A stretch of DNA of 64,000 nt from an uncultured Acetatifactor sp. (GTDB taxonomy: Bacteria > Bacillota > Clostridia > Lachnospirales > Lachnospiraceae), in the NCBI GenBank assembly GCA_934436435.1, contig CAKSAN010000002.1, positions 1 to 64,000 of the forward strand, read 5' to 3'. Both the position numbers and the translations under genes were made by a program. Under the pieces are notes generated by a model. The model worked only from the letters and a program-made list of their open reading frames with translations. It had not been told where the DNA came from and made no database searches. This document shows positions 60,049 to 64,000 of this stretch, in pieces (within the stretch, counting starts at the first letter, position 1; each line of letters opens with the position of its first letter).

Positions 60049-61071
60049 ATGAAATTACAGAGAGGCATTAATCTGGGAGGTTATTTATCCCAGTGCGAAC
60101 ACAGTACAGAACATTATGACACATTTATTCAGGAGGAAGATATCCGGAAGATTGCATCCATGGGATTTGACCATGTGCGTCTGGCAATCGATTATGAAGT
60201 ATTGGAAGATGATTTTGGAAGAATCAGAGAAGAGGGGTTTACTTATGTGACCAGAACAGTGGAATGGTGTAAACGGCAGGGGCTGGACATCGTACTGGAT
60301 CTGCATAAAGCTTATGGATATGACTTTAATAATGCCGGAGATAAGGAAAAGAATACTTTGTTTACAAATAGGATGGTGCAGAAACGCTTTTTGGATCTGT
60401 GGATCAAAATTGCGGAACATTATGCCAATGAGACGAATGTAGCGTTTGAATTATTGAATGAGGTTGTAGAACAGGAGAACGCAGAAGCTTGGAACTGCTT
60501 GATTACAGAGACCGTGAGTGCAATCCGCAAAGTTGCCAGAGACACAATCATTATCTATGGTGGAATTCAGTGGAACAGTGTGAAAACTCTGAAATTGTTA
60601 GAGAAACCCAAGGATGAAAATATATTGTTCACTTTCCATTTCTATGAGCCGTTGTTGTTCACTCATCAGAAGGCACACTGGGTACCGACCATCAGCCAGA
60701 CGGAAGACATTTATTATCCGGAAGCAATGAACTATTATCGTACAAAGTCTCTGCCCATCGGCTATCAGGGAGAGGTAGTCTGCAAGGCACAATCAGAGAC
60801 CATGGGAACAGAATTCATCACAGAGATGGTGATGGAGGCGATCACTGTCGCAAAAAATGCGGGAGTGGCTTTGTATTGTGGAGAATTTGGCGTTATTGAT
60901 CAGGCACCTGTAGAAGATACCCTGCGCTGGTTTCAGGATGTGGATGCCGTATTCCGACAGTTCGGCATCGGCTGCGCCGTATGGACTTATAAGGAAATGG
61001 ACTTCGGGCTGATCGGAGAACACTATGCGCCGATTCGCGAACAGCTATTGAGACTGTGGAACCGAAAATAA
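60049..61071 (+). CDS. Intracellular GH5-family glycosidase
   Basis: The 340-residue protein has no signal peptide. It starts K-L-Q-R-G-I-N-L-G-G-Y-L-S-Q-C, then acid/base E138 in L-L-N-E and nucleophile E279 in C-G-E-F-G, with D-L-H near 84-86 and H-F-Y-E near 197-200. It fits the GH5 exo-acting or cellulase-type enzymes. Being cytoplasmic, it would hydrolyse an imported beta-linked oligosaccharide, which fits the nearby transporter. The outer-surface GH5 at 32893 could supply fragments. Ribosome site CAGGAGGG. Confidence 0.9.
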   Translation: MKLQRGINLGGYLSQCEHSTEHYDTFIQEEDIRKIASMGFDHVRLAIDYEVLEDDFGRIREEGFTYVTRTVEWCKRQGLDIVLDLHKAYGYDFNNAGDKEKNTLFTNRMVQKRFLDLWIKIAEHYANETNVAFELLNEVVEQENAEAWNCLITETVSAIRKVARDTIIIYGGIQWNSVKTLKLLEKPKDENILFTFHFYEPLLFTHQKAHWVPTISQTEDIYYPEAMNYYRTKSLPIGYQGEVVCKAQSETMGTEFITEMVMEAITVAKNAGVALYCGEFGVIDQAPVEDTLRWFQDVDAVFRQFGIGCAVWTYKEMDFGLIGEHYAPIREQLLRLWNRK

Positions 61072-61100
61072 CTGGGAAGTCAGCATAGCAAAAATAGCAA

Positions 61101-61365
61101 TACCGCTTGGAAATGTTTTTTGAAATCCAAGCGGTAATTTTTGAGCAAAATCCAGGAAAATATTCTTTCTTTTACCGCCTCGGCATAATACTTCGTATCA
61201 CAGGCGGTATTTTCTTGCAAAAATATGCAGAAAAAGATCGGTAAATACCGCCTGAGCATATTATTTTCAAATTCAAGCGGTAAAAGCCGAAAAATGTGGG
61301 GTAAAAACGAAGCAAAGTAGCAAAAAAATACCGCCCAAGAAGCCTCTAAAACAACTCGGGCGGTA
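61101..61365. repeat. Array of four TACCGC/GCGGTA hairpins
   Basis: Hairpins span 61101-61136, 61173-61209, 61246-61282 and 61329-61365. Each begins TACCGC and ends GCGGTA with an outer span of 36-37 bp, but loop sequences differ. Starts are 72, 73 and 83 bp apart. The first has an 11-bp perfect stem and ATTTTT on the plus side, so it may terminate the GH5 transcript; the last has seven U on the minus side, so it may terminate murG. Confidence 0.75.
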
Positions 61366-61378
61366 TTTCACTAACTTC

Positions 61379-62458
61379 CTATTTTTTATTACTCTTACTG
61401 GCGGCCTCATTGATCAGCGCCATGATGGTGTTAATGGCGTCCATCTGGTGGCTGCGTCCCATGGCTTCTACATATTTCTGGCGGTTGAAGTACAGTTCGT
61501 GTACCTTGTCAACCAGCAGATTCGTCGTAATATCATCCTCATCCAGCACGATGGAATAGCCCTGTGCCTCGAAGGAAGCGGCGTTCAACAGCTGGTCCCC
61601 GCGGCTGCTGGTAGCAGGCAGGGGAATCAGAATGTTGGGCTTCTTCAGCGCCAGAAGCTCGCAGATGGCATTGGCTCCGGCGCGGGAGATCACCACATCC
61701 GCCATGGCGAAAATGTCCTTTAATTCCGACTTGATATATTCGAACTGTTTGTATCCGGGGGTATTCAACAGCAGGTTGTCGATCTTGTCTTTGCCGCAGA
61801 GATGCACCACCTGGAAATCCACCAACAGCTTTGGCAGAGCATCGCGGACGGCCTTGTTTACATTGGCGGCCCCCAGACTTCCGCCAATGACCATAATCAC
61901 GGGCTTGTTGGCGGTGAATCCACACATATTAAGTCCTGCCAGCTTACTGCCCTGAGCCAGTTCAGCACGAATAGGAGAACCGGTGAGGACGGCTTTGTCT
62001 GCCGGAATTTTCTTCATAGTCTCCGGAAAATTGCAGCATACCTTTTCCGCTACGGGAATGCACAGCTTGTTGGCCAGTCCCGGTGTCATATCCGATTCGT
62101 GGATGATACAGGGAATATGTAGGGAAGCTGCGGCACGGACTACCGGGACGCTGACGAAGCCGCCCTTGGAGAAGACCACGTCCGGCTGATAATTTTTCAG
62201 ATAATTTCTTGCTTCCACAAATCCTTTCATAACACGGAAGGGATCCGAAAAGTTCTTCGGATCCAGGTATCTGCGGAATTTGCCCGTAGAGATTCCCGTG
62301 TAGGGGATATTGAAGTCGGCGATCAGCTTTTTCTCGATCCCTTCATAGGAACCGACATAGGCGATTTCATAGCCGGCTGCCTGCAGTGCCGGTAATAAAG
62401 CAATATTGGGTGTTACGTGTCCGGCAGTTCCGCCGCCGGTCAATACGATCTTTTTCAT
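61379..62458 (-). CDS. murG: MurG, lipid II-forming GlcNAc transferase
   Basis: The 359-residue protein starts K-K-I-V-L-T-G-G-G-T-A-G-H-V-T-P-N, the G-G-T-G/A-G-H motif of MurG, and has a UDP-GlcNAc site around 180-290 (I-G-G-S-L-G-A ... S-R-A-G-A-N-A-I-C-E-L). It transfers GlcNAc to lipid I at the inner face of the membrane, giving lipid II. It lies outside a dcw cluster here. In this variant the leading motif is G-G-G-T-A-G-H, as in many Clostridia. Confidence 0.93.
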   Translation of the reverse strand: MKKIVLTGGGTAGHVTPNIALLPALQAAGYEIAYVGSYEGIEKKLIADFNIPYTGISTGKFRRYLDPKNFSDPFRVMKGFVEARNYLKNYQPDVVFSKGGFVSVPVVRAAASLHIPCIIHESDMTPGLANKLCIPVAEKVCCNFPETMKKIPADKAVLTGSPIRAELAQGSKLAGLNMCGFTANKPVIMVIGGSLGAANVNKAVRDALPKLLVDFQVVHLCGKDKIDNLLLNTPGYKQFEYIKSELKDIFAMADVVISRAGANAICELLALKKPNILIPLPATSSRGDQLLNAASFEAQGYSIVLDEDDITTNLLVDKVHELYFNRQKYVEAMGRSHQMDAINTIMALINEAASKSNKK

Positions 62459-62484
62459 AAATAAACCTCTTTTTGTCGGTGAGA

Positions 62485-62739
62485 TTATTTTGCAATCATT
62501 TCTTCCAGAGCGTGTGCCAGCTGGTCAGGACAGGAGGTAGGCTTGAAACCGCAGCGAATACCTTTGAGGCGGCTGATGGCCTCTTCCGGCTTCATTCCTC
62601 TTACCAGGGCACTGATTCCCTGCAGATTACCGTTGCATCCGCCGGTAAATTTTACGGAATCAATGACACCATCCTTTAATTCTACGTCGATCGAAGTGGA
62701 ACAAGTACCCTTTGTCTTGTATATCATGTGTAAAACCAT
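62485..62739 (-). CDS. TSCPD domain protein (TIGR03905 family)
   Basis: The 84-residue protein starts with Y-K-T-K-G-T-C-S-T-S-I-D-V and has F-T-G-G-C-N-G-N-L-Q-G-I near 32-43 and a late C-G-F-K-P-T-S-C-P-D-Q-L-A-H. These three Cys-containing pieces match the TSCPD domain, best known at the C-terminus of some ribonucleotide reductases. The stand-alone form is of unknown role. It is upstream of murG on the same strand. Confidence 0.9.
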   Translation of the reverse strand: MVLHMIYKTKGTCSTSIDVELKDGVIDSVKFTGGCNGNLQGISALVRGMKPEEAISRLKGIRCGFKPTSCPDQLAHALEEMIAK

Positions 62740-62944
62740 CCTTTTTAAACTGAATTTCTAAGGAGTGATTATAGCAGATTTCCGACATTTATACAATAAT
62801 GTGCGCAAGGTTTTCTTGTTATAAAAAATGTAAAAGATATACTTTTTCTGTCTGACAACGTAGAAGAATGACGATGAAAAACCGTACAAAATAAGACTCC
62901 TATACGTTATACTTTAAGGAAGCGATAGAAAGGAGCGCAGGTTT

Positions 62945-63760
62945 ATGTTTACGATTTTCAAAGAAGAAAAGGTGATCACGGCCGGAATCCTGGTGTTTTT
63001 GGGCCTTAGCATTCTGGTGCGGCTGCTTCTGGCAGGATTCTACCATACGATGATAAAAGAGACGGATAATATGGCGACGACAAACAACCGCCTGTTGAAA
63101 CAATGTAAAGTCAAATTCGCAAATTGCTATCAGTTAAACGGCGGTGTGTCAAACATTCCGGTGTTTGTGGACAAGTTCCTGAATCGTCTGGCCTTTGGTC
63201 ATTTGTCATTTGATGCATGGTACCATTTGTCCGGCCAGTGCATGTTGTTTTCTATTGTGTTTGCCGGTGTCGGAATCTGTAAGGGGATCATGGATGGAAG
63301 GATGCTGGGAGAGATCCTGCCTTTTTATGTAGTGAGTTTCCTGGGATTGTATCTGTATTTTTCCCTGTCAGCCATGGTAGATATCAAGGGAAAACGCAGG
63401 GTATTGAAGACGAACCTCATTGATTATCTGGAGAATCACCTGTCGGGCAGGATCTCCGTCACGGAGCAGGATTATGAGAGACTCTATGGTCCGGGAAGTC
63501 TGGGAGAGGAGATCGCAGGTGCCGGAAAAGCGAGAGGCAGAAGGCAGGCCTCCGGCAGACGGACGGTGGAGCTGATGCCGATCCGCAGCAGGGCGGCACA
63601 GCCGGAGGAAGCGGCAGACAGTTCCGACAGAGAAGCATTTTCCGCAGAAAATGCCATGGCCGAAAAGACGGAGGACAAAGCGTCTGTAGAGCAGGAGGAT
63701 CCCGCCAGAGTCACGGAGGAAGAATTGCAGGCATTGCTTCAGGAATTGCTTACGGTATAA
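62945..63760 (+). CDS. Membrane protein of unknown function
   Basis: The 271-residue protein has hydrophobic segments at about 12-34, 98-115 and 124-142. A long charged C-terminal tail (about 170-271) is rich in Glu, Arg and Ala and probably cytoplasmic and disordered, ending in E-E-E-L-Q-A-L-L-Q-E-L-L. Family not recognised, though similar proteins may be common in Lachnospiraceae. Ribosome site AAAGGAG. Confidence 0.75.
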   Translation: MFTIFKEEKVITAGILVFLGLSILVRLLLAGFYHTMIKETDNMATTNNRLLKQCKVKFANCYQLNGGVSNIPVFVDKFLNRLAFGHLSFDAWYHLSGQCMLFSIVFAGVGICKGIMDGRMLGEILPFYVVSFLGLYLYFSLSAMVDIKGKRRVLKTNLIDYLENHLSGRISVTEQDYERLYGPGSLGEEIAGAGKARGRRQASGRRTVELMPIRSRAAQPEEAADSSDREAFSAENAMAEKTEDKASVEQEDPARVTEEELQALLQELLTV

Positions 63761-63822
63761 CGAAAAAAACAGCAGAGGTTTGGAAGAATTCGGAAAACAT
63801 TCTCAGGATACAGAGATATAGC

Positions 63823-63851
63823 TTGAAAATAGTATGTAACTTTGTTAAAAT
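63823..63851 (+). promoter_or_regulatory. Promoter of pgi
   Basis: TTGAAA (63823-63828), 17-bp spacer, TAAAAT (63846-63851), 69 bp before the start codon. Confidence 0.6.
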
Positions 63852-63920
63852 AAAAACGGATTTTTTAAGTAAGTAACGCAAGAATGCGTGATATATCTGA
63901 AAGATATAAGGAGGAGCATT

Positions 63921-64000
63921 ATGAGCAAACAAGTTACATTTGATTATTCCAAGGCCGGCTCTTTTATCTCTGAGGAAGAGATCGGTTACATGAAGAAGCT
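63921..64000 (+). CDS. pgi: Glucose-6-phosphate isomerase, N-terminal part
   Basis: ATG at 63921 follows AAGGAGGAG. Only 26 complete codons are inside the window. They read S-K-Q-V-T-F-D-Y-S-K-A-G-S-F-I-S and on to Y-M-K-K, the usual N-terminus of clostridial glucose-6-phosphate isomerase. The enzyme interconverts glucose-6-phosphate and fructose-6-phosphate in glycolysis. The gene runs past the window end. Confidence 0.8.
   Translation, partial: MSKQVTFDYSKAGSFISEEEIGYMKK

Noticed and set aside
61101..61365. CRISPR array
   Set aside because: Repeats are inverted hairpins with different interiors, with no identical direct repeat and no cas genes nearby.
63400..63760. Coiled-coil DNA-binding tail in the 271-residue membrane protein
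   Set aside because: The tail is charged but without heptad spacing or known motif, so no function was assigned.

Overview
The window looks like a spore-forming, low-to-mid GC Firmicute of the family Lachnospiraceae. The signs are strong Gram-positive ribosome binding sites, a GerA-type spore germination protein, a YtaF-like sporulation membrane protein, DUF3048, DUF3783 and TSCPD proteins, and a conjugative-element gene set (DUF6100, DUF5697, CpaF-type ATPase) common in gut Clostridia. Genus cannot be set from the sequence alone.

Layout. (1) Positions 1-9855 are the right-hand part of a decayed integrative conjugative element, all on the minus strand: helix-turn-helix regulator, 5'-truncated VirB4, DUF5697, DUF6100, a winged-helix-like protein, CpaF-like ATPase, a small membrane protein, a sigma factor, an unknown protein, a Phd/RelE-type toxin-antitoxin pair and a 50-residue protein. 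It ends at a 3' fragment of tRNA-Leu(UAA) that marks the attachment site. (2) 10174-16185 carries a nucleotidyltransferase-type antitoxin, a chimeric antitoxin-like protein, a MerR regulator with an added zinc knuckle and a methyltransferase-like domain, and a polar amino-acid ABC transporter operon followed by a class I glutamine amidotransferase and a cytidylate-kinase-like protein. (3) 16219-26295 is mostly core: membrane proteins, a LOG-family protein, TSUP transporter plus MarR regulator, a PAS/degenerate GGDEF/EAL protein, DUF3783, a DUF3048 lipoprotein, a MATE exporter and a DUF3810 metalloprotease-like protein. (4) 26447-28860 is a tRNA cluster (Phe, Gly-UCC, Gly-GCC). It contains a 0.9-kb island with a VapBC pair, bounded by a duplication of the tRNA-Gly 3' end, and GC-rich repeats. 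(5) 28861-40855 holds germination, transport, GH5 lipoprotein, RsmF-like and RlmI-like methyltransferases, an RluA-type pseudouridine synthase, an AI-2E-family permease, an O-antigen-ligase-like protein and tRNA-Pro(CGG). (6) 40856-43871 is a probable insertion scar with phased direct repeats and an acetyltransferase remnant, then a DUF4143 ATPase preceded by three identical 15-bp motifs set exactly 33 bp apart, and a TSUP transporter. (7) 43962-51823 is a block with different codon preference: a 1071-residue membrane-anchored protein with three internal repeats, two lipoproteins, a hybrid histidine kinase and its response regulator. (8) 51871-61071 has two membrane proteins, one Tim44-like with two zinc ribbons, then a carbohydrate ABC transporter without its own ATPase, a metallo-beta-lactamase-fold protein, an inositol-phosphatase-like enzyme, an AraC regulator and an intracellular GH5 glycosidase. 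(9) 61072-64000 has four consecutive TACCGC/GCGGTA hairpins, murG, a TSCPD protein, a membrane protein and the start of pgi.

Functional links. The 54140-61071 genes form a plausible import-and-degrade unit for a beta-glucan-like oligosaccharide, with energy supplied by an ATPase encoded elsewhere. The 47-52 kb kinase and regulator lie divergent to two lipoprotein genes and the large repeat protein, suggesting envelope sensing. Most unusual signals are non-coding: the 33-bp phased motif, the four-hairpin array, the repeats near tRNA genes and the tRNA-Gly mini-island.
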